Shown here piece after piece: positions 15,973 to 26,029 of a DNA stretch of 64,000 nucleotides. This stretch comes from Chryseobacterium aquifrigidense (lineage in GTDB: Bacteria; Bacteroidota; Bacteroidia; Flavobacteriales; Weeksellaceae). The notes under the pieces are model-generated. The model was not told the origin of the DNA. It did no database searches and worked only from the letters and a program-made list of their open reading frames with translations. The stretch lies in assembly GCF_006716485.1 (NCBI RefSeq), contig NZ_VFPD01000002.1, positions 426,496-490,495 of the forward strand. The letters run 5' to 3'. Each line of letters opens with the position of its first letter. The stretch's first letter is position 1. A program made the translations under genes and the position numbers.

Positions 15973-16392
15973 TTAATTTTCCAAAGTAGCATTCAATGTA
16001 ATTTCAAAGTTGAATGCTGCACTTACCGGGCACCCTTCTTCAGCAATTTTAGCGAATTTCTGGAATTCTTCTTCTGAGATTCCCGGAACTTTAGCCGTAA
16101 GAGTCAGTTCAGATTTTGTAATCTTTCCGATATTAGGGTCAAGAGTGATTACAGAAGTTGTTTTTAATTCTTCAGGATTGTAGCCTGCCTGAGATAATTC
16201 TGCATCCAGTTTCATTGTGAAGCATCCTGCATGAGCTGCTGCCAGTAATTCTTCAGGATTTGTCCCAACACCATCTGCAAAACGGCTGTTGAAAGAATAT
16301 TGAGTCTGGTTTAAAGTTGTACTCTGAGTAGTTAAATGTCCTTTTCCTTCTTTAATAGTACCGTTCCAAACGGCTGTTGCGTTACGTCTCAT
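15973..16392 (-). CDS. osmC: OsmC-family hydroperoxide reductase
   Basis: The 139-residue protein detoxifies organic hydroperoxides. It carries the family start (RRNATAVWNGTIKEGKG) and both redox cysteines, the first in AAHAGCFTMKL (about residue 57) and the second in AEEGCPVSAAF. Length and layout match the OsmC subgroup more than Ohr. A minus-strand -7 box TACCTTTG (16445-16438) lies about 45 bases before the ATG, so the gene has its own promoter although an AraC gene is upstream on the same strand. Confidence 0.9.
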   Translation of the reverse strand: MRRNATAVWNGTIKEGKGHLTTQSTTLNQTQYSFNSRFADGVGTNPEELLAAAHAGCFTMKLDAELSQAGYNPEELKTTSVITLDPNIGKITKSELTLTAKVPGISEEEFQKFAKIAEEGCPVSAAFNFEITLNATLEN

Positions 16393-16437
16393 AATGTTTG
16401 TTTTTGTATTTAGTAATGTTGTTTGATTTTGATGTTA

Positions 16438-16445
16438 CAAAGGTA
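16438..16445 (-). promoter_or_regulatory. -7 element of osmC
   Basis: CAAAGGTA on the plus strand reads TACCTTTG on the minus strand, an exact TAnnTTTG match, between the AraC gene stop and the osmC start. Confidence 0.5.
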
Positions 16446-16481
16446 GGTCTGTGAACGGGTGTATTCAATAGATAAAATGAC

Positions 16482-17348
16482 TTAAATATTGTACTTTTTT
16501 CCCGTGATGTAATTTTTTTTAAAATTTATCGGTGTGCTTCCGGTTTTATTCGTGAAAAGGCGGTTGAAATAGGCGGGATCTTCATAACCCAGATCATAAG
16601 CAATTTCTTTTACAGGTTTATCTGTATAGAATAGTAATCTTTTTGCTTCTAATAAAATTCTGTTAATGATAAACTGATTGGGAGAGTCCAGATTTAAATT
16701 TTTAAATTTATGAGTTAAAGTCTTTGGAGCCATGTGAAGCAGTTCTGCATACTCTGCAACATTGTGTTTTTCCCTGAAATGAATTTCAAGGTGTCTGCTG
16801 AAATCCCTGAAAATATCAAGTTCGCTGCCAGGAATTCTGATGGTATCATTATCCAGATTTTGTTTCTTCCATTGGCGGGTAGCGCGGATAATGATCTGTT
16901 TCACATAGGTTCTTATCATTTCCTCTGCAGAAGAATCTTTCCCTTCAAGTTCATCCTGAATATTCTGAAATAAACTTTTTATAAGAGACGTTTCTAAATC
17001 ATCAAGTTCTACAAAAGGAATTTCAAATATGTTATGAAAGAGAAGGCCGTCACAAGCCACTTCCTTATCATGGATCTGAATACAGTAAAAATCACGGTTG
17101 TAGAAAAGAAGAATAGATTCATCTTTTCCCTTTTGAATGCTCAAATGCTGGTTGGTGAGGAAGAAAAGTGAAGGCTTATTGGTCTTATAATGATTAAAAT
17201 CTACCGTAAGTTCGTATCCTGAAGGAATAAAAAATACTTTAATATCTGTAGAGAACCGTTTTCCATTAAAATTCTCCAGATTTTCTCCTGAAAATACTTC
17301 CAGTCCGAGTCTTTTATAATGATCTTCAAAAATAAGCTGTTGCGGCAT
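16482..17348 (-). CDS. AraC-family transcriptional regulator
   Basis: The 288-residue protein has an N-terminal sensing domain and a C-terminal double helix-turn-helix: NVAEYAELLHMAPKTLTHKF, then PVKEIAYDLGYEDPAYFNRLF, ending in GSTPINFKK. It precedes osmC on the same strand with an 89-base gap and may sense a compound linked to oxidative stress. This is inferred from position only. It is divergent from the AraC regulator of the N-glycan locus. Confidence 0.85.
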   Translation of the reverse strand: MPQQLIFEDHYKRLGLEVFSGENLENFNGKRFSTDIKVFFIPSGYELTVDFNHYKTNKPSLFFLTNQHLSIQKGKDESILLFYNRDFYCIQIHDKEVACDGLLFHNIFEIPFVELDDLETSLIKSLFQNIQDELEGKDSSAEEMIRTYVKQIIIRATRQWKKQNLDNDTIRIPGSELDIFRDFSRHLEIHFREKHNVAEYAELLHMAPKTLTHKFKNLNLDSPNQFIINRILLEAKRLLFYTDKPVKEIAYDLGYEDPAYFNRLFTNKTGSTPINFKKNYITGKKYNI

Positions 17349-17548
17349 ACTTTAACTTTAGTTTAAAGATACAAAAAAGCAGGATTTGAACTGTATTAAA
17401 TTATTGAAACCAACATTTCTGATGTCTGACATATAAAATTGGAATAAAATAAATCGGAAATATGTTTTTACATTGATATTATTTTATCATTTTTACAAAG
17501 ATTTGTATTGTGACCTAATCGTATTAACCTTTTTTCATAGCTGCCTGT

Positions 17549-18427
17549 ATGAGCGAATTAGAAAATATTCTGAGAGAAATAACTCCACTATCTCCTGAAG
17601 ATAGTTTTCTCGTGTTTGACAGGATCAAAGCATCTTTCGACTTTCCGTATCACTATCATCCCGAAATTGAAATCAACTTTATCTACAAAGGGAAAGGATA
17701 CCGTAGAATGATAGGAGATCATACCGGAGAGATCGGAAATATAGAATTGGTACTGGTAGGCCCCAATTTACCGCACTGCTGGGCGAATTATAAATGTAAG
17801 AACAGAAAGACCCACGAAATTACCATACAATTCAATCAGGACTTCTTCCATCAGTCACTAATGGAAAAAAATATTCTGAAACCTATCAATAATCTGATGA
17901 AAGACTCCATTAGAGGGATTCTTTTTTCAACAGAAACGGCTGAGAAACTAAAAGATTCGTTTCTCAATTTGTCAAAGATGAACAGCTTTGAATCCTTCAT
18001 AGAAATTATGAAGATTCTGAATGAATTGGCTGTAGCAGAAAATAAAACTCTTTTGTCTTCATATAGTATTGAGCTTGAGTCTTTTGCAGATAACGACAAA
18101 ATGAAGGTTGTTCATGATTTTGTACACAAAAATTTTGAAAATAAAATAACGCTGGATAATGTAGCATCATTGGTGAATATGAGCAATGTGACATTTAACA
18201 GATTTATCAAAAAAAGAACAGGGAAAACATTTGTTAATTATCTTAATGAGATCCGAATCAGTTATGCTGCACGCTGGTTGATGGAAAAGAATCTTACAGT
18301 CTTTGAAATTGCTTTTGAAGCCGGGTTTAATAATATTGCGAACTTCAATAAAGTATTTAAGTCCATTAAAAAGACAACTCCAACCGAATTTAAGGAGCAA
18401 TTTAAAGGAGTTAAAAAGATTGAATAA
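17549..18427 (+). CDS. AraC-family regulator with N-terminal cupin, likely controller of the N-glycan locus
   Basis: The 292-residue protein combines an AraC-type cupin sensor (FDFPYHYHPEIEINFIYKG at about residues 29-47) with a C-terminal AraC DNA-binding domain (ITLDNVASLVNMSNVTFNRF and FEIAFEAGFNNIANFNKVF). It is immediately upstream of, and on the same strand as, the SusC-led N-glycan utilisation operon. The 387-base gap contains -7 boxes without clear -33 elements, as expected for an activator-dependent promoter. The natural inference is that it binds mannose or a Man-GlcNAc derivative and activates the locus. Confidence 0.85.
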   Translation: MSELENILREITPLSPEDSFLVFDRIKASFDFPYHYHPEIEINFIYKGKGYRRMIGDHTGEIGNIELVLVGPNLPHCWANYKCKNRKTHEITIQFNQDFFHQSLMEKNILKPINNLMKDSIRGILFSTETAEKLKDSFLNLSKMNSFESFIEIMKILNELAVAENKTLLSSYSIELESFADNDKMKVVHDFVHKNFENKITLDNVASLVNMSNVTFNRFIKKRTGKTFVNYLNEIRISYAARWLMEKNLTVFEIAFEAGFNNIANFNKVFKSIKKTTPTEFKEQFKGVKKIE

Positions 18428-18814
18428 TACGTATCAAAAATTTATATTTTTCTTTTTTATATCCTATCTGACGCCCTGTAATTCCGTCCAGAAATCTACT
18501 TTTATTTTGTTAAAATACCCGAATAAATCCCCTTTTTTTAATTGTTTGGGAAGTGTTGTATTTTGCTGATATTTAAAGTGTTAATAGCTTTTAATTTTGA
18601 TTGCTGAAAAAATAATATCGTTTTATGATAAAATAGTATTATATCAGACTGACTACAAAATTTAGATTTGTGAATGTGAATTAAATCTTAACAAAACTTT
18701 AAATTATTTAATACATAAACGGCAAAATTTTGCTGAAAAAACAATAATTTTTTTTGTATTAAAAAATAAAGTAATGTCATTGATTCTCAATTAAATCTAA
18801 CGAATCTATACCTT
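18428..18814 (+). promoter_or_regulatory. Regulatory region of the N-glycan PUL
   Basis: No gene was seen in these 387 bases. Two -7 consensus boxes occur: TAATTTTG (18592-18599) and TAGATTTG (18663-18670), without a TTG -33 at the normal distance. TTGCTGA occurs three times (18563, 18601, 18730), and GCAAAATTTTGC (18722-18733) is a perfect palindrome in the presumed leader. If the second box is used, the leader is about 140 bases. Confidence 0.5.
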
Positions 18815-21781
18815 ATGAGAAAAGCAGTTATACCCGTTCTGTTCGTTTTTTCACTTACTGCGAATGCACAGGAGAAAAAAGCGGCCGACACTACGAAGAC
18901 AACCAGTATTGAGGAGGTCGTGGTCACCTCTTTGGGGATTAAAAGGCAGGCCCGCTCTTTAACCTATTCCAGTCAGCAGATTGGTGGGGATGAGCTTACG
19001 GAAGTGAAAACTCCCAATCTATTAAATTCAATTAATGGAAAAGTATCCAACGTACAGATCAACAGAACCAATGGTGTAGGTAGCTCAGTAAGGGTAGTCA
19101 TGAGAGGAGATAAGTCTGTCAACAGTGCACAACCACTGTATGTAATTGATGGAATCCCAATCATCAATGGAACTGGAAAATCAGCAGATATCGGACAGTA
19201 TTCCAATATGCCGGATCCGGGAGATGTACTGAGCTCCATCAATCCTGATGATATTGAAAGCATCAACTTCCTGAAAGGAGCATCTGCATCTGCACTGTAT
19301 GGTTCTGCCGGAGGTAACGGAGCTATTTTGATTACGACTAAAAAAGGACGTGCCGGGAAAAGTTCAATTACTTACAGCTCAAGTCTTACCGTAGACAGAG
19401 CATACAGTCTTCCAAAACTGCAACATAGTTATTTATCTTATGACCCATCTGTATCAGGCTCACAACCTGGACAGGCTGTAGACAGCTGGGGTGCAAAAGG
19501 TTCTTCCAAGGATTATCTTAAAGATTTTCTGCAGACAGGAACGACATGGGTAAACAGTTTGTCTTTCCAGTCAGGAAATGAAAAATCAACAAGCTATTTC
19601 TCTATTGGGAATACCACCAACAAAGGAGTAGTTCCTATGTCTTATTTTGATCAGTATAATGTGTCTTTCAGAAATTCAAGTAAGTTTTTGGATGATAAAC
19701 TGACATTAGATGCCAACTTCATAGGTTCATTACAGGAAAGTAAAAACAGACAAACTCCCGGAGCATCTTTCTCTCCTTTGACAAGTTTGTATTGGTTGCC
19801 AAGAGGAGTCGATTTTGATCAGTATGGTCCAGATAATTATTCTTACTTAAATAAAGAAAGATTTTTACCTGCTCAAAACTGGTGGGAGGTTAATCCGGAT
19901 GGAAGTTTTAAAGGAAATCCACCAACACAGAACCCTTATTGGATTTTAAACCGTAATCCGGTTACTGTAAGCAATAAAAATACCTATGGAGCGCTTTCAC
20001 TATCTTACCAGATTAATCCCTGGTTAACAGCAAGAGTAAGAGGGAATTATAGCTGGAATATTTCAGACAGTCAGCGTGATATTGCTGCTTTTTCAGCACC
20101 TACTTTACTGGCTGTTAAGGAAGGAATTAATGGAAGAATGCTTAAAAACACCTATGAAAACACTTCTACATACGGAGACGTGTTGCTTATCGGTAGTCCT
20201 AAAATAAGTGAATCTTTCTCTTTAGATTTTACGTTAGGAGGAAGTATCAATACCACAAGAAATAAAATAGGACAAATTGATAATGCTTATCTGACAAACC
20301 CTAACCTTTTCACTGTAAGTAATCTTGAATGGGGTAAAAAAAGATCCCCTGGTGATGGATATCATAATATTTATACCAATATGAAGAAGCAGGTGCAATC
20401 TGTATTTGCCAGTGCTACAGTAGGGTATAAAAATATGTTTTATGTGGACATGACTTTTAGAAATGACTGGGATTCCAGTTTGGCCTTAACCGGAAGAACA
20501 GGATTTGATTATGAATCTGTAGGGGCTAATGCTGTATTATCATCTGTTTTCAAACTGCCGGAAGTTATTAGTTTCTGGAAAGTAAGAGGATCTTATGCAA
20601 CGGTAGGATTAGGATTACCTACCAATATCTCCAATGCAATGATTGAATATAATAAAGGATATACCGTTGGCGTAGATGCGGGAACGCTTGTGTTTCCAAA
20701 AAGTTCATTCATTACTGATCCCAAGTATAAGGAACTGTTTCCGAAACCTGAATTTAATAAAACTTTTGAAGTTGGAACAGAGCTAAGGATGTTCAGCAAC
20801 AAATTAAGTTTTGATATTACTTACTACAACTCCAATACGAGCAATCAATTGTTAGAAACAAAAATCGATTCTTATTTTGGAGGGATAGCTCCTGGGTCAT
20901 ATTATATTAATGCAGGGAAAATCCGAAATACAGGTTTTGAATCTTCATTATCCTATAAGGTTTTCAGTTCAGAAAAATTTGGATGGACAACTACATTAAA
21001 TGCTTCTGCCAACAAAAACAAAATTGTTGAATTGTTCCCATCAAGTTTACCAATATCAGAAAACCAACTTTTCTCATTAACAGGAGGAGGGGAATATACA
21101 AAACTGAAATTGGGAGGATCTTTCGGTGATCTTTACGGAATTAAGTTTAAAAGAGACGATCAGGGACGGATTTTAGTGAATGAGAAAGGAATCCCATTAG
21201 CAGAAGGTACTCCTTCTTATCTTGGTAATCCGAACCCTAAATTTATTATGGGATTCAATAACTCCTTTAACATTGGTAAGCTTGGAATATCTTTCCTTAT
21301 TGATGGTAAATTTGGAGGGAAGGTACTTTCCCTTACAGAAAAAGCAAATGATATCTATGGGGTAACTCAGTCTACAGCTGATGCAAGAGATGCAGGTGGT
21401 GTATCTATCCCAAATGCAGTGTATGCACCTGGAACTCCAAATGCAGGACAGGCTTACACAGGTTTAACCAATGCAAAAGATTATTATAAAGCAGTAGGAA
21501 CAACAGAAGGGTTTGGAAAAGGTATTGATGAAGCTTATCTGTATAGCGCAACAACAATACGTTTACGCCAGGCTTCCATTTCATATACTTTTGATATTCA
21601 ATCCAAATATATGAGAAATGCAACGGTAAGCTTAGTAGGAACCAACTTATTTTTCTTCTACAAAAAAGCACCGTTTGATCCTGAACAGGTATCAGGAAAT
21701 ACACCTGGTGGAGTGGGGGTAGATTCATTCGGATTACCGGTTACCCGATCTATTGGATTATCATTAAAAGCTAACTTCTAA
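18815..21781 (+). CDS. SusC/RagA-family TonB-linked outer-membrane transporter
   Basis: The 988-residue protein is the barrel of a SusCD glycan importer. A signal peptide ends near residue 19 (ANAQ). A TonB-box-like SIEEVVVTSLGIKR at about 31-44 comes next, then the plug domain (LNSINGKVSNVQI...VRVVMRGDKS...PLYVIDGIPI...SINFLKGASASALYGS...GAILITTKKG), and the 22-strand barrel ending in GLPVTRSIGLSLKANF. It lacks the N-terminal carboxypeptidase-like domain that many SusC proteins carry. It is the first gene of the N-glycan operon and is 17 bases from susD. Confidence 0.93.
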   Translation: MRKAVIPVLFVFSLTANAQEKKAADTTKTTSIEEVVVTSLGIKRQARSLTYSSQQIGGDELTEVKTPNLLNSINGKVSNVQINRTNGVGSSVRVVMRGDKSVNSAQPLYVIDGIPIINGTGKSADIGQYSNMPDPGDVLSSINPDDIESINFLKGASASALYGSAGGNGAILITTKKGRAGKSSITYSSSLTVDRAYSLPKLQHSYLSYDPSVSGSQPGQAVDSWGAKGSSKDYLKDFLQTGTTWVNSLSFQSGNEKSTSYFSIGNTTNKGVVPMSYFDQYNVSFRNSSKFLDDKLTLDANFIGSLQESKNRQTPGASFSPLTSLYWLPRGVDFDQYGPDNYSYLNKERFLPAQNWWEVNPDGSFKGNPPTQNPYWILNRNPVTVSNKNTYGALSLSYQINPWLTARVRGNYSWNISDSQRDIAAFSAPTLLAVKEGINGRMLKNTYENTSTYGDVLLIGSPKISESFSLDFTLGGSINTTRNKIGQIDNAYLTNPNLFTVSNLEWGKKRSPGDGYHNIYTNMKKQVQSVFASATVGYKNMFYVDMTFRNDWDSSLALTGRTGFDYESVGANAVLSSVFKLPEVISFWKVRGSYATVGLGLPTNISNAMIEYNKGYTVGVDAGTLVFPKSSFITDPKYKELFPKPEFNKTFEVGTELRMFSNKLSFDITYYNSNTSNQLLETKIDSYFGGIAPGSYYINAGKIRNTGFESSLSYKVFSSEKFGWTTTLNASANKNKIVELFPSSLPISENQLFSLTGGGEYTKLKLGGSFGDLYGIKFKRDDQGRILVNEKGIPLAEGTPSYLGNPNPKFIMGFNNSFNIGKLGISFLIDGKFGGKVLSLTEKANDIYGVTQSTADARDAGGVSIPNAVYAPGTPNAGQAYTGLTNAKDYYKAVGTTEGFGKGIDEAYLYSATTIRLRQASISYTFDIQSKYMRNATVSLVGTNLFFFYKKAPFDPEQVSGNTPGGVGVDSFGLPVTRSIGLSLKANF

Positions 21782-21798
21782 CTTTTACAATTAAGAAA

Positions 21799-23424
21799 AT
21801 GAAAATCAATCATATTAAAATATTGGCATTCGGAGCTGTACTATTGCTTTCCGCTTCAGGATGTACTAATGACTTTGAACAGTATAACCAGGAAAAAGCA
21901 GGAGGCCCTGAAAATTTTTACGCAGATTTTATCGCTGTTGTAGACCCCATGAAATCCATGCAGAGAGGATTACAGTCAGATTATCAGCTGTACCCTAACC
22001 TGAGTGCAGATATGTACAGTGGAATGTTCAGTACAGCAACACCATTTAACGGAGGGGTAAATAATCTTACCTATTCAATGATGGATGGATGGAACAATAG
22101 AATTATTGCCAGACAGCAGGATATTTTCAATTACTCTCTTATTATTGATAATACCGCTAAGGAAATCTATAAAGGAGTAGATTTTACAGGAACATTTGCT
22201 GTTAAAAAAATTCTGAAAGTGATTACGGCTGCAAGAGTTTCAGACAGTCACGGGCCTGTAGTTTACAGCAAATATGAAAAGCCAAATCCGAATGGAGTAA
22301 CTGATTTTGATTCTCAACAGGAAGCCTACAACTATTTTATTGCTGATCTTACTGCAGCTATTAACGATTTGCAGAAAGTAATCGCCATGTCGGCAACACA
22401 GAATGTAGAAGATAAATCGGCATTGAAAAAAGCAGATTTAGTATATGGTGGAAATATGGCGCAATGGGCAAAGTTTGCCAACTCACTAAAGCTGAGGTTA
22501 GCCATGCGAATGAGCTATGCAGATCCTGCAAAATCTAAACAATATGCTGAGGAGGCATTAGCTTCACCTGCCGGATTAATTACCGACAATGCAGATAATG
22601 CGCTGATCAGCGTAGGGCAGTCAGAATTGAGTTTCATCATTTACTCATGGGGAGACTGTTTGATCGGAGCACCTTTGATGGCTTATATGAATGGATATAA
22701 CGATCCAAGACTTTCTGCATATGCTATTCCGGCATCTGACCCAGGTTTACAAGGAAAATACATAGGAATACGTCAGGGAATTGATTTATTAAATGGTAAA
22801 TCAACTTATGGAGGATTCTCACAGCCACAGGCAAAATCTGCCAGCGGAGATTATTTTTCAGGTACAGATGGTAAAATGAAATTATTTACTGCTGCAGAAA
22901 CATGGTTCCTTAGAGCTGAAGCTGCTTTGAGAGGATATGTAGGAGCAGGAGATATTCAAACCAACTATACAACCGGGGTTCAGCAGTCTTTTGGAGAATG
23001 GGGGAAAAGTGCGAGCGTTGCAACATACCTTGCGGATAACACTTCTACAGAAGCACCTTATGTAGATCCGAAAAATGCAGACAATAACATCGGTTTAGGA
23101 CATCCTCAGTTAAGTACCATTACCATTGCATGGAATAACGGGGATACCAACGAAAGAAAATTAGAAAGAATTATTACCCAAAAATGGCTTTCTCTTTATC
23201 CCAACGGACCGGAAGCATGGGCTGAGCAGAGAAGAACAGGATATCCGGTTCTCTTCAAAGTAAGAAAAAATGACAGTGGTGGAGCCATTAGTACAGAAGC
23301 AATGATCAGAAGAATTCCTTTCACTATTGATACCAAAACGTCATTATACAATTATCAGCAGGCAGCTCAAATGCTTAACGGACCTGACACCGGAGGTACA
23401 AAACTTTGGTGGGATAAAAAATAA
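21799..23424 (+). CDS. SusD/RagB-family nutrient-binding outer-membrane lipoprotein
   Basis: The 541-residue surface lipoprotein is the lid partner of the SusC barrel. Its lipobox SASGC (Cys22) is preceded by a hydrophobic signal. The TPR-rich body includes WAKFANSLKLRLAMRMSYAD and the C-terminal GPEAWAEQRRTGYPVL segment, both typical of the SusD_2-type branch. Position next to SusC and ahead of mannosidases implies that it binds the released high-mannose glycan. Ligand specificity is inferred from the neighbours. Confidence 0.92.
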   Translation: MKINHIKILAFGAVLLLSASGCTNDFEQYNQEKAGGPENFYADFIAVVDPMKSMQRGLQSDYQLYPNLSADMYSGMFSTATPFNGGVNNLTYSMMDGWNNRIIARQQDIFNYSLIIDNTAKEIYKGVDFTGTFAVKKILKVITAARVSDSHGPVVYSKYEKPNPNGVTDFDSQQEAYNYFIADLTAAINDLQKVIAMSATQNVEDKSALKKADLVYGGNMAQWAKFANSLKLRLAMRMSYADPAKSKQYAEEALASPAGLITDNADNALISVGQSELSFIIYSWGDCLIGAPLMAYMNGYNDPRLSAYAIPASDPGLQGKYIGIRQGIDLLNGKSTYGGFSQPQAKSASGDYFSGTDGKMKLFTAAETWFLRAEAALRGYVGAGDIQTNYTTGVQQSFGEWGKSASVATYLADNTSTEAPYVDPKNADNNIGLGHPQLSTITIAWNNGDTNERKLERIITQKWLSLYPNGPEAWAEQRRTGYPVLFKVRKNDSGGAISTEAMIRRIPFTIDTKTSLYNYQQAAQMLNGPDTGGTKLWWDKK

Positions 23425-23598
23425 AAAATATTCAGAATCACTCATTAATAAAGAGACATCTCAACATCAGATTTTTATTTGATACATTCATTGAAGCGGG
23501 AGAATAGAGTAGAATCTCCAAAAAATTTATAGTTTCGTTTTTTTAGCCTGAATGAATCCTTGAGATGTTCTCTTTTATTTAGAATTTTATTTTCAAAT

Positions 23599-24900
23599 AT
23601 GGGAAAAAACAACTCCGGAACCCGTCGGATCCAGCCAATTCTTTGGATTTCAACATTATATTTTGCAATGGGTGTTCCCTTTGTAACCATTAATGCGGTT
23701 TCAGGAATCATGTATAAAGATATGGGCGTTTCGGATTCACAAATTACATTCTGGACAGCCCTTATCCTGTTCTCCTGGACATTAAAACCACTTTGGAGTC
23801 CGTTCCTGGAGATCTATAAAACAAAAAAATTCTTTGTTGTTTCTACTCAGTTTGCCATAGGAATTCTCTTTGCATTAGTGGCTTTAAGTCTGCCAATGCA
23901 TGATTTTTTCAAGTACAGTATTGCCCTTTTTGCAGTAATAGCATTTTGTGGAGCTACCCATGATGTGGTAGCAGACGGAACGTATATCGGCTTTCTTACC
24001 AATAAAGAGCAGGCAAAATATATCGGCTGGCAGGGCGCTTTTTACAACCTCGCGAAGATTATCAGCAGCGGCGCACTCGTTTATTTTGCAGGTGTTTTAG
24101 AAAAAACAAAAGGAGTTACCAATGCCTGGATGATCATTATGGTGATCTATGCACTGCTGTTTTTTCTATTAGCTATTTATCACTATTTCATTCTGCCGAA
24201 AGAAAACAAAGAAGAACATAAAGAAGAGAAAAATGCCGGAAATGTTCGTAAAGAATTATTGGAAGTGATTACCTCTTTCTTTACCAAAAAAAAGATTCTG
24301 TGGTGCATACTCTTCATTATTCTATACCGTTTTGCAGAAGGATTTGCGATCAAAATTGCCCCTTTATTTTTTAAAGCTCCAAGAACTTCAGGGGGATTGG
24401 GATTATCAACTTCCGATATCGGGCTTATTTATGGAACATACGGTTCCGCGGCATTTATTTTAGGTTCCGTATTGGCAGGATATTTTATCTCAGCCCGCGG
24501 ATTGAAAAGGTCTTTGATATGGCTGTGCTGTGCATTCAATATTCCATTTGTAGTATATGCACTACTGGCACATTACCAACCGTCGGAACTTCTTCCGGTA
24601 GGAATTGCTGTGGTGGTAGAATATTTCGGATACGGATTTGGTTTTGTAGGGTTAATGCTCTACATGATGCAGCAGATTGCACCCGGAAAACACAAAACAG
24701 CCCATTACGCATTTGCAACAGGAATTATGAACCTTGGGGTGATGATCCCTGGAATGATCAGTGGGACAATCAGCGACTGGATCGGATACAAAATGTTCTT
24801 TATCTGGGTCTTGATTGCTACGATTCCTGCTTTTTTAGCCACCTTATTCGTTCCTTTTCCTCATCCTGAAAATCAGAAAGAACAACAAATCAATTCATAA
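23599..24900 (+). CDS. MFS transporter, AmpG-like, for imported disaccharide
   Basis: The 433-residue inner-membrane protein has about 12 predicted membrane helices and a charged central loop (PKENKEEHKEEKN) between the two halves. It resembles AmpG/SLC45-type major-facilitator proteins. Between SusD and GH130 its cargo is most likely the Man-beta-1,4-GlcNAc left after trimming, carried from periplasm to cytoplasm. MGKNNSGTRR (23599) is taken as the start; the frame extends 13 codons upstream. The gap to susD is 174 bases, and the gap to the GH130 gene is 30 bases. Confidence 0.85.
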   Translation: MGKNNSGTRRIQPILWISTLYFAMGVPFVTINAVSGIMYKDMGVSDSQITFWTALILFSWTLKPLWSPFLEIYKTKKFFVVSTQFAIGILFALVALSLPMHDFFKYSIALFAVIAFCGATHDVVADGTYIGFLTNKEQAKYIGWQGAFYNLAKIISSGALVYFAGVLEKTKGVTNAWMIIMVIYALLFFLLAIYHYFILPKENKEEHKEEKNAGNVRKELLEVITSFFTKKKILWCILFIILYRFAEGFAIKIAPLFFKAPRTSGGLGLSTSDIGLIYGTYGSAAFILGSVLAGYFISARGLKRSLIWLCCAFNIPFVVYALLAHYQPSELLPVGIAVVVEYFGYGFGFVGLMLYMMQQIAPGKHKTAHYAFATGIMNLGVMIPGMISGTISDWIGYKMFFIWVLIATIPAFLATLFVPFPHPENQKEQQINS

Positions 24901-24930
24901 TAATTAAAAATAAAAAGTAAAAAATACTTT

Positions 24931-25902
24931 ATGACAGCTCAATCAGTAATGATCCCTTGGCAGGATCGCCCGGAAGATTGCAATGATATCATGTGGAGGT
25001 TTTCCGAAAACCCGATCATTAACAGATATGCGATACCAACATCCAACAGTATATTCAACAGTGCAGTAATCCCTTTTGAGGATGGATTTGCAGGAGTCTT
25101 CCGTTGTGACAACAAGGCAGTACAGATGAATATTTTTGCTGGTTTCAGTAAAGACGGAATCAATTGGGATATCAATCATGACCCTATTGAAATGCAGGCA
25201 GGAAATACAGACATGATTGAATCCGATTACAAATATGATCCGCGTGTTACTTTTATCGAAGACCGTTACTGGATCACATGGTGTAACGGATACAATGGTC
25301 CTACCATCGGAATTGGGTATACTTTTGATTTTAAAGAATTTTTTCAGTGCGAAAATGCCTTTCTTCCATTCAACAGAAACGGAGTTTTGTTCCCTGAGAA
25401 AATCAATGGTAAATATGCGATGTTGAGCCGTCCGAGTGATAATGGGCATACGCCTTTCGGAGACATCTATATCAGCTATAGCCCTGATATGAAGTACTGG
25501 GGGGAACACCGCTGCGTGATGAAAGTAACGCCTTTTGAAGACAGTGCGTGGCAGTGTACAAAAATCGGAGGTGGGCCTGTTCCTATCAAAACAGAAGAAG
25601 GATGGCTGCTTTTCTATCATGGCGTGATCAATACCTGCAGAGGATTCAGATATTCAATGGGAGCAGCTTTGCTTGATCTTGAAGATCCTACAAAAGTATT
25701 GTACAGAACGAAGCCTTATTTGTTGGCTCCGGCCGAATTGTATGAACTGACAGGAGACGTACCGAATGTGGTGTTCCCTTGTGCAGCATTAACTGAGGGA
25801 GACAAAGTAACAGTATATTACGGTGCTGCTGATACCGTGGTTGCAATTGCCTTTGGATATATCTCAGAAATTATTGACTTTATGAAAAAGAATTCAATTT
25901 AA
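24931..25902 (+). CDS. GH130 beta-1,4-mannosyl-N-acetylglucosamine phosphorylase-like
   Basis: The 323-residue enzyme has no signal peptide and so is cytoplasmic. GH130 enzymes cleave beta-mannosides with inorganic phosphate. The conserved catalytic Asp is probably Asp103 in SDYKYDPRVTFIED, and WQCTKIGGGPVPI and FYHGVI fit the five-bladed propeller. The locus around it (ENGases, GH92, GH125) is the known setting for the N-glycan-type GH130 that turns Man-GlcNAc into mannose-1-phosphate and GlcNAc. Specificity is inferred from family and context. Confidence 0.88.
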   Translation: MTAQSVMIPWQDRPEDCNDIMWRFSENPIINRYAIPTSNSIFNSAVIPFEDGFAGVFRCDNKAVQMNIFAGFSKDGINWDINHDPIEMQAGNTDMIESDYKYDPRVTFIEDRYWITWCNGYNGPTIGIGYTFDFKEFFQCENAFLPFNRNGVLFPEKINGKYAMLSRPSDNGHTPFGDIYISYSPDMKYWGEHRCVMKVTPFEDSAWQCTKIGGGPVPIKTEEGWLLFYHGVINTCRGFRYSMGAALLDLEDPTKVLYRTKPYLLAPAELYELTGDVPNVVFPCAALTEGDKVTVYYGAADTVVAIAFGYISEIIDFMKKNSI

Positions 25903-25920
25903 TACAGTAATATAAAGTTT

Positions 25921-25986
25921 AGGAAAATAGGTTAATCATCTTAATTTTCCCGTTTGCTGGGAATTTTATAATGGTTTTCCTATTTT
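25921..25986 (+). other. Structured spacer between GH130 and GH92 genes
   Basis: An outer AAAATAGG/CCTATTTT pair (25924-25931 and 25979-25986) encloses a smaller TTCCC/GGGAA hairpin (25947-25962). There is no T-run, so it is more likely an mRNA processing or stabilising structure than a terminator. Confidence 0.35.
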
Positions 25987-26029
25987 TAACCAACTTTTAA
26001 ACAAAAAAATCTCCGATATCTCTATTATC

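Noticed and set aside
24519..24869. Second plus-strand frame of 116 codons inside the MFS gene
   Set aside because: It is out of frame within a well-supported membrane protein and has no domain pattern of its own.
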